Below are positions 1 through 7,192 of a stretch of DNA of 40,142 nt, piece by piece (within the stretch, counting starts at the first letter, position 1; every line of letters begins with the position of its first letter). The notes beneath the pieces are model-generated. The model saw nothing but the letters and a program-made list of their open reading frames with translations, ran no database searches and was not told the DNA's origin. Location: assembly GCA_945869265.1 (NCBI GenBank), contig CAMBOI010000029.1, forward strand, positions 1 through 40,142. The letters run 5' to 3'. Position numbers and translations under genes: made by a program. This DNA is from an uncultured Prevotella sp. (GTDB lineage: Bacteria; Bacteroidota; Bacteroidia; Bacteroidales; Bacteroidaceae).

Positions 1-69
1 CACTTTTCTACCGTTTAGGGTGTAAAATACTGATAATCAACTAATAATAGATACTATGGTTGCAGCGGC

Positions 70-1119
70 TTGACATCAGTCACGATTCCTAATTCCGTGA
101 CAAGTATTAGAAGTGATGCTTTCTCTGGTTGCAGCGGCTTGACATCAATCACAATCCCGAATTCTGTAACAAGTATTGGAGGTCATGCTTTCTATGGATG
201 CAGCGGCCTCACCTCAGTCACGATTCCTAATTCTGTAACAAGTATTGGAGATTTTGCTTTCGATGGATGCAGCGGCCTCACCTCAGTCACGATTCCTAAT
301 TCCGTGACAAGTATTGGAATTCATGCTTTCTCTGGATGCAGCGGTCTCACCTCAGTCACGATTCCTAATTCCGTGACAAGTATTGGATATTGTGCTTTCG
401 AGGAATGCATAGCTCTCACCTCTGTCACGATTTCTAATTCCGTAACAAGTATTGGAGATTATGCTTTCTGTAAATGCAGCGGCTTGACATCTATCACAAT
501 CCCTAATTCTGTAACAAGTATTGGAGATTTTGCTTTCTATGGATGCAGCGGCCTCACCTCTGTCACGATTCCTAATTCCGTGACAAGTATTGGAGTTTGG
601 ACTTTCTCTGGTTGCAGCAGCTTGACATCAATCACGATTCCTAATTCTGTAACAAGTATTGGAGATAATGCTTTCAATGGTTGCTCAAAACTTGAAAATG
701 TCTATTGTTGCGCAGAGAGTGTTCCATCAACCGGAGATTATGTTTTCAAAGGCATGGATATAGCAAATGTTACACTTCATGTCCCTGCATCTGCAATCGA
801 GGCTTATAAAACAACAACTCCCTGGAGCGAATTTGGAACTATTAAAGCTATCGAAGAAACCGAAGGTATTGAATCAGTTGAAGCCCGTGGCATCGCCATC
901 CAGTCAGCCGGTGGTTTCATCAACATCTCCGGCCTCGACAACAACGAGAAGGTCAGCTTCTATGGCATCGATGGCAAAGCCCTCGGCTCCGCCACCGCCA
1001 TCAACGGCACAACATCCTTCGCCGCACAATCCGGCTCTATCGTAGTCGCCAAGATTGGCAAGGAAAGCATAAAAATCGCAGTGAATCATAGGGACAGGTT
1101 CATCGACCCGAAAGAGTGA
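70..1119 (+). CDS. BspA-like leucine-rich-repeat surface protein, 5'-truncated
   Basis: The sequence shows nine consecutive 23-residue repeats (69 bp each, about 79-699) of the form VTIPNSVTSIGxxAFxGCSGLTS, the LRR_5/BspA (TpLRR) pattern of Bacteroidales surface proteins that bind host or matrix proteins. A short linker follows. The last 80 or so residues (from GIESVEARG to SIKIAV) look like a type IX secretion C-terminal sorting domain. There is no signal peptide and no good start: the frame opens after a TAA at 34-36, the only start-like codon is a TTG at 70, and the bases just upstream (about 54-69) already read as part of another repeat (YGCSGL). The gene is therefore probably broken or recombined within the repeats, or mis-assembled there. 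The last 11 residues and the stop lie in a REP-like inverted repeat. The family is sure; an intact product is doubtful. Confidence 0.75.
   Translation: MTSVTIPNSVTSIRSDAFSGCSGLTSITIPNSVTSIGGHAFYGCSGLTSVTIPNSVTSIGDFAFDGCSGLTSVTIPNSVTSIGIHAFSGCSGLTSVTIPNSVTSIGYCAFEECIALTSVTISNSVTSIGDYAFCKCSGLTSITIPNSVTSIGDFAFYGCSGLTSVTIPNSVTSIGVWTFSGCSSLTSITIPNSVTSIGDNAFNGCSKLENVYCCAESVPSTGDYVFKGMDIANVTLHVPASAIEAYKTTTPWSEFGTIKAIEETEGIESVEARGIAIQSAGGFINISGLDNNEKVSFYGIDGKALGSATAINGTTSFAAQSGSIVVAKIGKESIKIAVNHRDRFIDPKE
79..699 (+). repeat. Nine in-frame 69-bp tandem repeats
   Basis: Each 69-bp unit encodes one LRR_5 repeat. Units are nearly identical at the DNA level, including synonymous positions such as the shared stretch coding for PNSVTSIG. 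This suggests recent expansion or gene conversion, and it makes repeat number prone to change and to assembly collapse. Confidence 0.9.
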
Positions 1120-1151
1120 ACCAATGTACTGACGTGAACCCTGTCCCTATG
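1087..1151. repeat. REP-like inverted repeat at the 3' end of the LRR gene
   Basis: The arms at 1087-1102 (CATAGGGACAGGTTCA) and 1135-1151 are reverse complements apart from one extra C. The 32-bp spacer contains the stop codon of the LRR gene. GGGACAGGTTC palindromes are a common REP-type class in bacterial genomes, often mobilised by RAYT transposases. The insertion into or fusion with the gene end is an inference from the frame running into the element. Confidence 0.6.
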
Positions 1152-1208
1152 AACCCCTATGGAAAATAGCATTGTTATGGTTTAATAACAAAATTTCCCC
1201 TAATTTTC

Positions 1209-1239
1209 TTTGCAGTTCGAAAATTAATTGCTACCTTTG
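1209..1239 (+). promoter_or_regulatory. Bacteroidetes promoter for the HNH cassette
   Basis: TTTG at 1209-1212 and TACCTTTG at 1232-1239 are 19 bp apart, matching the -33/-7 consensus of the primary sigma factor of Bacteroidetes. Transcription should begin near 1245, just ahead of the ATG at 1258. This favours that ATG over the TTG at 1228. Confidence 0.75.
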
Positions 1240-1257
1240 CCAAACATTTATTTAAAT

Positions 1258-1473
1258 ATGAGTAAAGATAGTTTTTCATTAATGGACTTTGTCAAGCGAC
1301 AGAGTATTGGCAGCATACAACAGGTTTTCGGTGAGGAATGTCTCAACGAGGACGGTACTATTATGTCGTTCGCCGAACAGGCGGCCGTGATAACCCACTA
1401 CCTAAAACTGGAGCACAATCCCAGGTTTGCAGAGCCATACAAGAAGAAGGCAGAGGAACTGTTGGAGTTTTAA
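1258..1473 (+). CDS. Small protein of unknown function, paralogue A (71 aa)
   Basis: I do not recognise a named family. The 71-residue protein starts at the ATG at 1258, about 18 bp past the promoter -7 box. Its core, DGTIMSFAEQAAVITHYLKLE, is clearly related to the core of the small protein at 2245-2514 (DGTLMSLADQASVITHYVQL). The two genes flank an HNH endonuclease gene in what looks like one transcript; the gap to the HNH start is 13 bp. No signal peptide or membrane segment is visible; the protein is probably cytoplasmic and helical. A role as accessory subunit, inhibitor or chaperone of the nuclease is a guess based only on position. Confidence 0.65.
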   Translation: MSKDSFSLMDFVKRQSIGSIQQVFGEECLNEDGTIMSFAEQAAVITHYLKLEHNPRFAEPYKKKAEELLEF

Positions 1474-1486
1474 AAACATCAATATT

Positions 1487-2248
1487 ATGAAGCATAATTG
1501 GACAAGAGAAGAAACCATTATTGCTTTTAATGTGTATTGCAAAATACCATTTAAAGACAGTAATAAGAATCATCCAATGATTAAGAAATACGCCAAAATC
1601 ATTGGTAGAAGTCCTGATGCACTTAACATGAAGATTGGCAATATTGGGCGTTTAGATCCAAAATTACGAGAAAGAGGAATCGTTGGGTTGGCTCATGGGT
1701 CAAAGATTGAACAAATGATATGGGACGAATTCTATACAAACCCTGAAAGGTTTGCTTACGAAAGTGAATGTCTTATAGCAAAATATGCAAATGATAGCAT
1801 TGAAAAAACTTCGAATATCGATATTACCAATTTGCCATTGGGGAAAGACCGTGATACAATGGTAAAAAGAAGGGTTAACCAATCATTTTTCCGTTCAGCC
1901 GTAATGACTTCATACGACTACAAATGCTGTATATCAGGAGTAAGTAATCCAGAGCTACTTGAAGCATGTCATATTGTAGGTTGGGCAGAAGACTATCAAA
2001 ACAGGACAAATCCAGAAAATGGTTTGTGTCTTAATTCACTTTTCCATCGTGCTTATGATAATTATCTATTGGCAATAACTCCTGATTGTGAAATAATAAT
2101 CTCAGATGTTTTTATTGAAAAGGTTGAAGGTGAGTCATTTAAAAGATATCTTGAAGAAATAAATGGAAGGCAAATAAACATGCCAACAAGGTTTTATCCA
2201 AAAAAGGAATTTCTCGATTTTCATTATCAAAAATACTTGAAAATATGA
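1487..2248 (+). CDS. HNH endonuclease (HNH_2 type), putative restriction or defence nuclease
   Basis: The start at 1487 (MKHNWTREE) is chosen because it follows the upstream stop by 13 bp; an in-frame extension to 1427 would overlap the small gene and add a low-complexity basic stretch. The protein is 253 aa. The N-terminal half carries a helical region (residues 1-60: HP.I.KYAKIIGRSPDAL.MKI.NIGRLDP) often seen in front of this nuclease type. The C-terminal nuclease has CC at 147-148, the EACHI motif with His162, NPENG with Asn178 and FHRAYD with His187, which together make an intact HNH active site. Such proteins cut DNA and are common in restriction or anti-phage loci. The stop overlaps the next start (ATGA), so the genes are translationally coupled. 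No cognate methyltransferase is adjacent; the nearest pair begins at 4484. Confidence 0.85.
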   Translation: MKHNWTREETIIAFNVYCKIPFKDSNKNHPMIKKYAKIIGRSPDALNMKIGNIGRLDPKLRERGIVGLAHGSKIEQMIWDEFYTNPERFAYESECLIAKYANDSIEKTSNIDITNLPLGKDRDTMVKRRVNQSFFRSAVMTSYDYKCCISGVSNPELLEACHIVGWAEDYQNRTNPENGLCLNSLFHRAYDNYLLAITPDCEIIISDVFIEKVEGESFKRYLEEINGRQINMPTRFYPKKEFLDFHYQKYLKI

Positions 2249-2514
2249 ATAATGATAACAATAATACAAACACTATGCAGTTGTTTGATTTCCTGAAAAA
2301 ATACGGGAAGAAAGACCTGTCGGAATTGGGGCTGGAGTATCGGTATGAAGACGGAACTCTCATGTCTCTAGCCGACCAAGCTTCAGTGATTACACACTAC
2401 GTGCAACTCTCAAAGCACTCATTGTGTAACGACATGTTGAGTAAAACTGCACAACAACTCATACCAAAATGGGAGGCATTCCTGCGTTCAAGGAATTTTA
2501 GGATAGTTGGGTAA
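2245..2514 (+). CDS. Small protein of unknown function, paralogue B (89 aa)
   Basis: This gene overlaps the HNH stop by four bases (ATGA), a strong sign of co-translation. An internal ATG at 2275 would give a protein aligning better with the start of paralogue A, so the N-terminal ten residues (rich in Asn) may not be used. The middle shares the motif (Y/N)EDGT(L/I)MS(L/F)A(D/E)QA(S/A)VITHY with the small protein at 1258-1473; the tail is longer. No known domain, signal peptide or membrane helix was seen. Duplication of the small gene on both sides of the nuclease implies a selected association, but the function is unknown. Confidence 0.7.
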   Translation: MNNDNNNTNTMQLFDFLKKYGKKDLSELGLEYRYEDGTLMSLADQASVITHYVQLSKHSLCNDMLSKTAQQLIPKWEAFLRSRNFRIVG

Positions 2515-2532
2515 TTTAATACATAAAATATT

Positions 2533-3492
2533 ATGACATCAAAGTATATAATTTACAATTATTACCTCCATCGTTATAGCGGAGGTAAAGAAGAAAGAGC
2601 TTCGGCAGAGAAATGTGTCGAGATTATCGAAAGATTAATGCCTGATGACCAAAAGGAAAACGGGCTGAAAATTATAAGTACGAAAAAGAAAGGAGGAGAG
2701 CAGGAAATCAGTAAACACGGCAATCGCCTGGAACAACACTTCAGAAAAATGGCGTGCCTGCTTGTGGAAGCCAACAAGACAAAGACAATAACGATAGACT
2801 ACAAAAACCATGAAGAGGAGCATAATCCTTTCATTCATGTATTGTTCGACTTCAATTCCGAGCACTGTCTTATTGCTATAGAGAGGAAAGAATCAGTGAT
2901 GAAGGTTGAGAAAGCGGTTGAACTATTGAAATTGACGTTCAATACAATGCTTAGAGATAACGGTTGGCAGTTTGAATGTGAACAGCCAAAGATACCAATG
3001 AATTTTTGGGAAATTCTCATTATTATCAGAAATAGATTTGAAGACAGGCTTAAAAAAGTGTCGTTGGTGTTTGACAATGACAAATCGAAGAACAGCAAGA
3101 AAACTAAGGCGGAAGAGGAGAAAAAGCTCAAGTTTGTTGATGAACTGATTTCTCATTTCGGCAAGGGCGGCTTCTTTCTTGAATGTGCTGACGACAAGCA
3201 AATGGAGGCATATAAGGATGATATTATATATTTTTCCACATTGTGCGCTGAGAATGATTACCAGTTGGTAGCTGAGTTCAGTAAATTCGGCGCATTATAC
3301 CATACCGACTTTTTCCCAGCCATTATGCCTTTGGGCAATGATGCGCTTGAAGAGTTCCTTGGCCGAAGGGCTGAGACGAATATGTCTGGATACAAGATCG
3401 AGAAGTGGTTTAATAACATATATGTTTCATTTTTCCAACAGGAGATAGTTTATGAAGATGAACAGAGAAGAGGCAGAATGGATAAAATCTGA
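2533..3492 (+). CDS. Hypothetical protein, possible defence component (319 aa)
   Basis: I do not recognise the family with confidence. The protein begins MTSKYIIYNYYLHRY, has a Lys/Glu-rich middle with a low-complexity linker (about residues 188-200, KSKNSKKTKAEEEKK), and a mixed alpha/beta C-terminal part (residues 200-305). Residues about 100-118 (VLFDFNSEHCLIAIERKES) recall the layout of DUF4747-like abortive-infection proteins; the D...ERK spacing could also fit a PD-(D/E)xK core, but conserved neighbours are not evident. It lies 18 bp after the small paralogue B and overlaps the next gene by 41 bp, so it is part of the same transcription unit. Both suggested relationships are weak. Confidence 0.6.
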   Translation: MTSKYIIYNYYLHRYSGGKEERASAEKCVEIIERLMPDDQKENGLKIISTKKKGGEQEISKHGNRLEQHFRKMACLLVEANKTKTITIDYKNHEEEHNPFIHVLFDFNSEHCLIAIERKESVMKVEKAVELLKLTFNTMLRDNGWQFECEQPKIPMNFWEILIIIRNRFEDRLKKVSLVFDNDKSKNSKKTKAEEEKKLKFVDELISHFGKGGFFLECADDKQMEAYKDDIIYFSTLCAENDYQLVAEFSKFGALYHTDFFPAIMPLGNDALEEFLGRRAETNMSGYKIEKWFNNIYVSFFQQEIVYEDEQRRGRMDKI

Positions 3493-4342
3493 ATATAGGG
3501 ATTGTCCGTTGTATGCGGTTGTGGATAAATTTGTGAAGGGTGTCTCGTGCATAGAAGGTATGCCAGCCGAGCATCCTTCTCTTTTGTTTTATCTTGCGGT
3601 ATATGCTCTTGACGATATTAGATTTATCAGCAATAGGGAAAGGCGTTTAGAGAAATGCAATGATTTGAGGAATGACGTTGTCTTTTATATGAAGAACAAT
3701 GGCTATGCCAATGCCAAGTTTCTTGCTGCTGAGGTGATTTACGGTGTCAGATATTCACTAAAAGCGTTGTCTCTTATGAGATGCTTGAAGGAAATCAGCA
3801 TTATGTCTGAGCATATCAAAGAGTTGATTTCTGATGAGAAGACGAAAAAGGATATAAGGGAAATAGCAAGGAAATGTTTTAGTTGTGAAGAGTTTGATAG
3901 GTGGATTGAGAGTTATTATGATGGCAGGGATGATATTTCAGATACAATAACATCTAAGGTTAAGGAGATGCGTAAGGCCAATCCGCCTAAAGAAGAAGGA
4001 AACAAGTGTAACCAAGGGAAAGGAAGAAGAAACAATGAACTTTTCTCCGATAAAGTAAAAATGAAAGAGATGCAGGATGAATTAATTAGTCTCTTTAATA
4101 AAAGGGGATTATGCAAGACAAAAATCAAGGTAACAAAAAACAGCAAAGAATTGGAATGTCTGCTTGACTTTTATCTAATAATTTGTGAAAAAAATAATAT
4201 TAATTATGCAAATTCACGTGGATATATCAGATTTCTAAAAGATGCCGGATTTTCTTTTGCGACAAACGATGAAAATGTAGAGATCAAATTTAGAACAAGT
4301 ATAACAAAACTTTTGGAAAATTGGAAAAAAAGGGGAGAATGA
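3452..4342 (+). CDS. Hypothetical protein overlapping its upstream partner (296 aa)
   Basis: No family was recognised. The start at 3452 overlaps the 319-aa gene by 41 bp in another frame; ATG at 3458 is an equally good start. The N-terminal part (about residues 1-150) is helical, with a cysteine pair (RKCFSCEEF near 140). A charged, low-complexity linker (about 170-200, KANPPKEEGNKCNQGKGRRNN) leads to a compact C-terminal helical domain (about 200-293) ending NSRGYIRFLKDAGF...ITKLLENWKK, which resembles small C-terminal domains common in Bacteroidales mobile-element proteins; I cannot name it. The overlap suggests the product acts together with the 319-aa protein. The gene ends just before a promoter and hairpin that start the methyltransferase module. 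Confidence 0.6.
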   Translation: MKMNREEAEWIKSEYRDCPLYAVVDKFVKGVSCIEGMPAEHPSLLFYLAVYALDDIRFISNRERRLEKCNDLRNDVVFYMKNNGYANAKFLAAEVIYGVRYSLKALSLMRCLKEISIMSEHIKELISDEKTKKDIREIARKCFSCEEFDRWIESYYDGRDDISDTITSKVKEMRKANPPKEEGNKCNQGKGRRNNELFSDKVKMKEMQDELISLFNKRGLCKTKIKVTKNSKELECLLDFYLIICEKNNINYANSRGYIRFLKDAGFSFATNDENVEIKFRTSITKLLENWKKRGE

Positions 4343-4384
4343 ATTATCCAAATTTTCCAAAAGTAATATGACGAAGAATCGTCG

Positions 4385-4392
4385 TACCTTTG
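4385..4392 (+). promoter_or_regulatory. -7 box of the methyltransferase promoter
   Basis: TACCTTTG at 4385-4392 is a consensus -7 element; no convincing TTTG lies 19-20 bp upstream. It abuts a 15-bp palindrome, so either the hairpin forms in the leader or the palindrome acts as an operator. Confidence 0.55.
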
Positions 4393-4430
4393 CCGGTGCA
4401 ATCTCAAACTGAGGTTGTGCCGGCTTTTTT
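4392..4430 (+). terminator. Hairpin with T-run between promoter and methyltransferase genes
   Basis: The arms 4392-4406 and 4410-4424 pair over all 15 positions if three G-U pairs are allowed, with an AAC loop, and are followed by six T. It looks like an intrinsic terminator for the unit starting at 1258. Because it sits directly downstream of the TACCTTTG box it could equally be an attenuator for the methyltransferases. Confidence 0.65.
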
Positions 4431-4483
4431 GTTGTCTTTGGCAATACATCAAGCAGGCATTGTTTAATTTTAAAAAAATGTAA

Positions 4484-5557
4484 ATGGCAAAACAGAAGCT
4501 ATCATTTGTCGGCAATTTATTTGACGACGTCCCAATGGGGAACATGCCTGTATTTGGCTTGGAGAACAGGAGGTATTTAGGATGCAAGAGCAAACTTGCC
4601 GAATGGATTCTTTCTATTATTAATAATGAGGCGCAAGGCGCACATTCGTTCTTCGACATATTCGCTGGAACAGGAGCGATAGGCCGTAAGGCTCTCGAAT
4701 ATTACCAAGAGGTGATATTCAATGACTTTCTCTGCTCCAACGTTGTCTCTTTCAAAGCATTCTTTGCCGACGGGGAATTGAATGAGGAGCGCGTGCAGGA
4801 TTTCCTCATAGAGATGAACAATGTAGATGCGTCATCACTCGACGACAATTATTGCTCACATTATTATGGCAACAAGTATTTTGGTATGGAGGCAGCCAAA
4901 AAGATTGGATATATAAGAGACGAGATTGAGAGAAGAAAAAATGAGTTTTCTGAGAAAGAATATTTTGTACTTGTTGCCTCGCTGATATATAGTGCCGACC
5001 GCATCGCTAACACTCCGGGACAATTTGAGGCTTACCTCAAGAATCCCGCAAGATTCAAGGACTTGGATATGCGCATGGTTGATGCCAAGTGCTATAAAGG
5101 AGTGAAGATCTATAATGAGGATGCCAATGTGCTTGCACGTCGTGTGAAGTGTGACATCGTGTATATGGATCCTCCATACAACAGCCGACAGTATTGCAGC
5201 ATGTATCATGTGCTCGACAACCTTGCGAAATGGGATAAACCACCGTTGTATGGAGTCACAGCAAAGCCTTTGCATATTGACAAAAAGAGTGATTTCTGCA
5301 AGAAAAAAGCCATCAAGGCGTTCACTGACTTGGTGACTCATGTTGACGCGAGATATATAGCTGTGTCGTATAGCAACACATACGATGCAAAAAGCAAGAC
5401 CTCCAACAACAAGATGACATTGGAGGAGATACAACATATACTTGAATTGCGCGGCACCACCAAGATGTTTTGCATGGACTATAAGCCCTTCAATACCGGT
5501 AAGACCGAATTAGTTAATCATCAGGAAATATTATTCTTAACAAAAGTAATAGTATGA
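4484..5557 (+). CDS. Adenine-specific DNA methyltransferase, D12/FokI-M N-half type
   Basis: This 357-aa enzyme transfers methyl from S-adenosylmethionine to adenine in DNA. It opens with a RRYLGCKSKLAEWI helix typical of D12-class enzymes, then motif I FAGTGAIG (residues 60-67) for cofactor binding and motif IV DPPYNSRQY (229 on) for catalysis, with the MYHVLDNLAKW stretch after it that is typical of the MTases found in type IIS systems such as FokI. The order motif I before IV places it in the alpha group. The stop overlaps the start of the second methyltransferase by four bases (ATGA). Two methyltransferases in tandem suggest an asymmetric target with each enzyme modifying one strand. No nuclease homologous to FokI, StsI or HgaI is recognisable next to it. 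Confidence 0.9.
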   Translation: MAKQKLSFVGNLFDDVPMGNMPVFGLENRRYLGCKSKLAEWILSIINNEAQGAHSFFDIFAGTGAIGRKALEYYQEVIFNDFLCSNVVSFKAFFADGELNEERVQDFLIEMNNVDASSLDDNYCSHYYGNKYFGMEAAKKIGYIRDEIERRKNEFSEKEYFVLVASLIYSADRIANTPGQFEAYLKNPARFKDLDMRMVDAKCYKGVKIYNEDANVLARRVKCDIVYMDPPYNSRQYCSMYHVLDNLAKWDKPPLYGVTAKPLHIDKKSDFCKKKAIKAFTDLVTHVDARYIAVSYSNTYDAKSKTSNNKMTLEEIQHILELRGTTKMFCMDYKPFNTGKTELVNHQEILFLTKVIV

Positions 5558-6456
5558 AAAATAAATATGTTAGTTCACCACTGTTTTACGTTGGTGGCAA
5601 GGAAAAATTAATGTCTCAGATAGCTTGCTATCTCCCCACAGATATCGAAAGGTTAATTGAGCCTTTCGTAGGCGGTGGTTCGGTGTTTATGAATGTTGAA
5701 GCCAGGGAGTATTTGCTCAACGACCTCAACGAGTCGATAATCAAAATTCATCTGATGCTGAATTCTTATTGTGGCAGAGAGGAGGAGTTTTTCGAGAAAA
5801 TCTTCTCGCTTATAAGACATTATGGCCTTTCTTTTGATTGTAATGGCATGAGCAGCGGATTAGAGAGAGGGGGCAGATCATCAATAGAAATCAAGAAATT
5901 CAATAGCGCTGGTTATTACCGCATGCGAAAGGATTTCAACGATGGTGGCATGCAGGATACTATGATGCTCTATCTACTGCTTATCTACGGATTCAACCGT
6001 ATGACTCGATTCAACAAGAAAGGCGAATTCAATCTACCTGTAGGCAATCTCGACTTTAATGACAATACGTTTATGGCTCTTAATGATTATTTCTGTCAGT
6101 CGGAAATAAAACATCCCCAGTGGCATAATCAGGACTTCATGACATTCCTCAACGGGATTGATTACGGAAAGAATGACCTGGTATATCTCGACCCTCCTTA
6201 TCTCATCACCTCTTGTGAATACAACAAGATGTGGAATGAGGAATATGAGCGCAACCTCATCGCCTGTATGAACCATCTGGACAAGAGAGGAGTGCGCTTT
6301 GCCGTGTCGAATGTAATCATCTATCGCGACCGACGCAACGAGATATTCGGCAAGTGGGCATCGCAATATAATATACATCAGATACACAGCAATTACAAGA
6401 ACTACCACGACAACTCAAAGAAGAAGATCCAGGAGGTGCTTGTGACCAATTATTAG
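5554..6456 (+). CDS. Dam-family adenine DNA methyltransferase
   Basis: A 300-aa D12-class adenine methyltransferase of the Dam/DpnM type. It begins SSPLFYVGGKEKL (the usual N-terminal signature, normally WxGGK), has motif I EPFVGGGSVF from residue 36 and motif IV DPPYL from residue 213, and ends with the usual SNVIIYRDRR...YHDNSKKKIQEVLVTNY region, where YHDNSKKK matches the Dam motif near the target-recognition end. Its length is normal for the family. It is co-translated with the upstream methyltransferase (4-bp overlap) and followed by a terminator. The pair probably protects both strands of one non-palindromic site; the partner nuclease is either lost or is one of the unknown genes nearby. 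Confidence 0.9.
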   Translation: MKNKYVSSPLFYVGGKEKLMSQIACYLPTDIERLIEPFVGGGSVFMNVEAREYLLNDLNESIIKIHLMLNSYCGREEEFFEKIFSLIRHYGLSFDCNGMSSGLERGGRSSIEIKKFNSAGYYRMRKDFNDGGMQDTMMLYLLLIYGFNRMTRFNKKGEFNLPVGNLDFNDNTFMALNDYFCQSEIKHPQWHNQDFMTFLNGIDYGKNDLVYLDPPYLITSCEYNKMWNEEYERNLIACMNHLDKRGVRFAVSNVIIYRDRRNEIFGKWASQYNIHQIHSNYKNYHDNSKKKIQEVLVTNY

Positions 6457-6508
6457 GCTAATGAGAGGCATGAAATGTTAAATTCCATCAAACATGATGG
6501 TTGTCTGG

Positions 6509-6547
6509 AAAAAATCCATCCGCATTGTTTGGCGCGATGGATTTTTT
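6509..6547 (+). terminator. Intrinsic terminator after the methyltransferases
   Basis: A 12-bp stem (AAAAAATCCATC at 6509-6520 with 6536-6547) ends in a run of T up to 6549. The A-rich 5' side makes it bidirectional. The TTTG of the next promoter lies in its loop. Confidence 0.75.
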
Positions 6548-6558
6548 TTGTACCTTTG
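6528..6558 (+). promoter_or_regulatory. Bacteroidetes promoter for the winged-helix gene
   Basis: TTTG at 6528-6531 and TACCTTTG at 6551-6558 are 19 bp apart. The -33 box sits in the loop of the preceding terminator. It places the transcript start near 6564 and so supports the ATG at 6593 as start of the next gene. Confidence 0.7.
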
Positions 6559-6592
6559 CAGTGAAATCAATAATAATAAGTTGAGAATTGAC

Positions 6593-7192
6593 ATGACACA
6601 AGGAGAAGCTGTAATAAAGGCATTGGAGGATTTGGGAGGTAAAGCCTCGCTAAAGCAAATATATGCCCTTGCCAAAACATACGTTACATTTGGCACCAAG
6701 ACACCTGAGGAATCAATACGCGCCATATTGCTACGCTCACCCAAAGCGAAACAAAAAGTGAAGGGCAGCGGTTGGTGGGAATTAGTGTCCTACCAAGAGG
6801 AGATTGCACGGCTCGAGCAGACTATCTCAGCAAGGGACGAGAGAATACAAGAACTTGAGGCTCAGATGACTCCTACCGCCATATTCGAACGTATGGCAAA
6901 TATGTATATGAATGCTTCGATGAACAAGGACAAGGACGACAGGAAGGAAGTATGCAATATTCTAAACAAAATTCAAAGCAGGCTCAACCTTACTGTTTCT
7001 AAGGAATTATACGATAGGACTGTTTCGTTTGACAAAGATATTCCGATGTCAAAGATCAATGTTGATGGGAATAACAACGGGGTGTTAGGTGAGAACATCG
7101 GAATACAGCTTTCCACTGATTGGCAAGAAAAACTTGTAACCGGAATGTTGGGCAAAAAGCTTCTGAACAATGGCAATAGTAATCAAGGGTGA
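6593..7192 (+). CDS. Winged-helix (HARE-HTH-like) protein with coiled coil
   Basis: Start at 6593 is chosen because upstream in-frame ATGs precede the promoter. The 199-aa protein has an N-terminal domain (residues 1-68: QGEAVIKALEDLGGKASLKQIYALAK...TPEESIRAILLR...GSGWWEL) that matches the HARE-HTH/restriction-associated winged-helix pattern, known from RpoE subunits, ASXL proteins and fusions to restriction enzymes. A short coiled coil (about 70-93, EEIARLEQTISARDERIQEL) and a helical region follow. Near residue 162 is a Gly/Asn-rich segment VDGNNNGVLGENIGI. The next gene overlaps by 23 bp and starts with a similar motif. A role in DNA recognition or regulation of a defence locus is inferred. 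Confidence 0.65.
   Translation: MTQGEAVIKALEDLGGKASLKQIYALAKTYVTFGTKTPEESIRAILLRSPKAKQKVKGSGWWELVSYQEEIARLEQTISARDERIQELEAQMTPTAIFERMANMYMNASMNKDKDDRKEVCNILNKIQSRLNLTVSKELYDRTVSFDKDIPMSKINVDGNNNGVLGENIGIQLSTDWQEKLVTGMLGKKLLNNGNSNQG

Noticed and set aside
79..699. Regular 69-bp repeats suggesting a CRISPR array
   Set aside because: The repeats are in frame, encode LRR_5 units and have no unique spacers.
2635..3201. Minus-strand reading frames within the 319-aa gene
   Set aside because: They are antisense to a well-packed gene, lack promoters, and their products are Phe/Leu/Ser-rich as expected from the complement of Lys/Glu-rich coding.
4484..6456. Complete FokI-type restriction-modification system
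   Set aside because: The methyltransferases fit, but no nuclease with FokI DNA-binding or cleavage domains is in the window; the name would be overclaimed.
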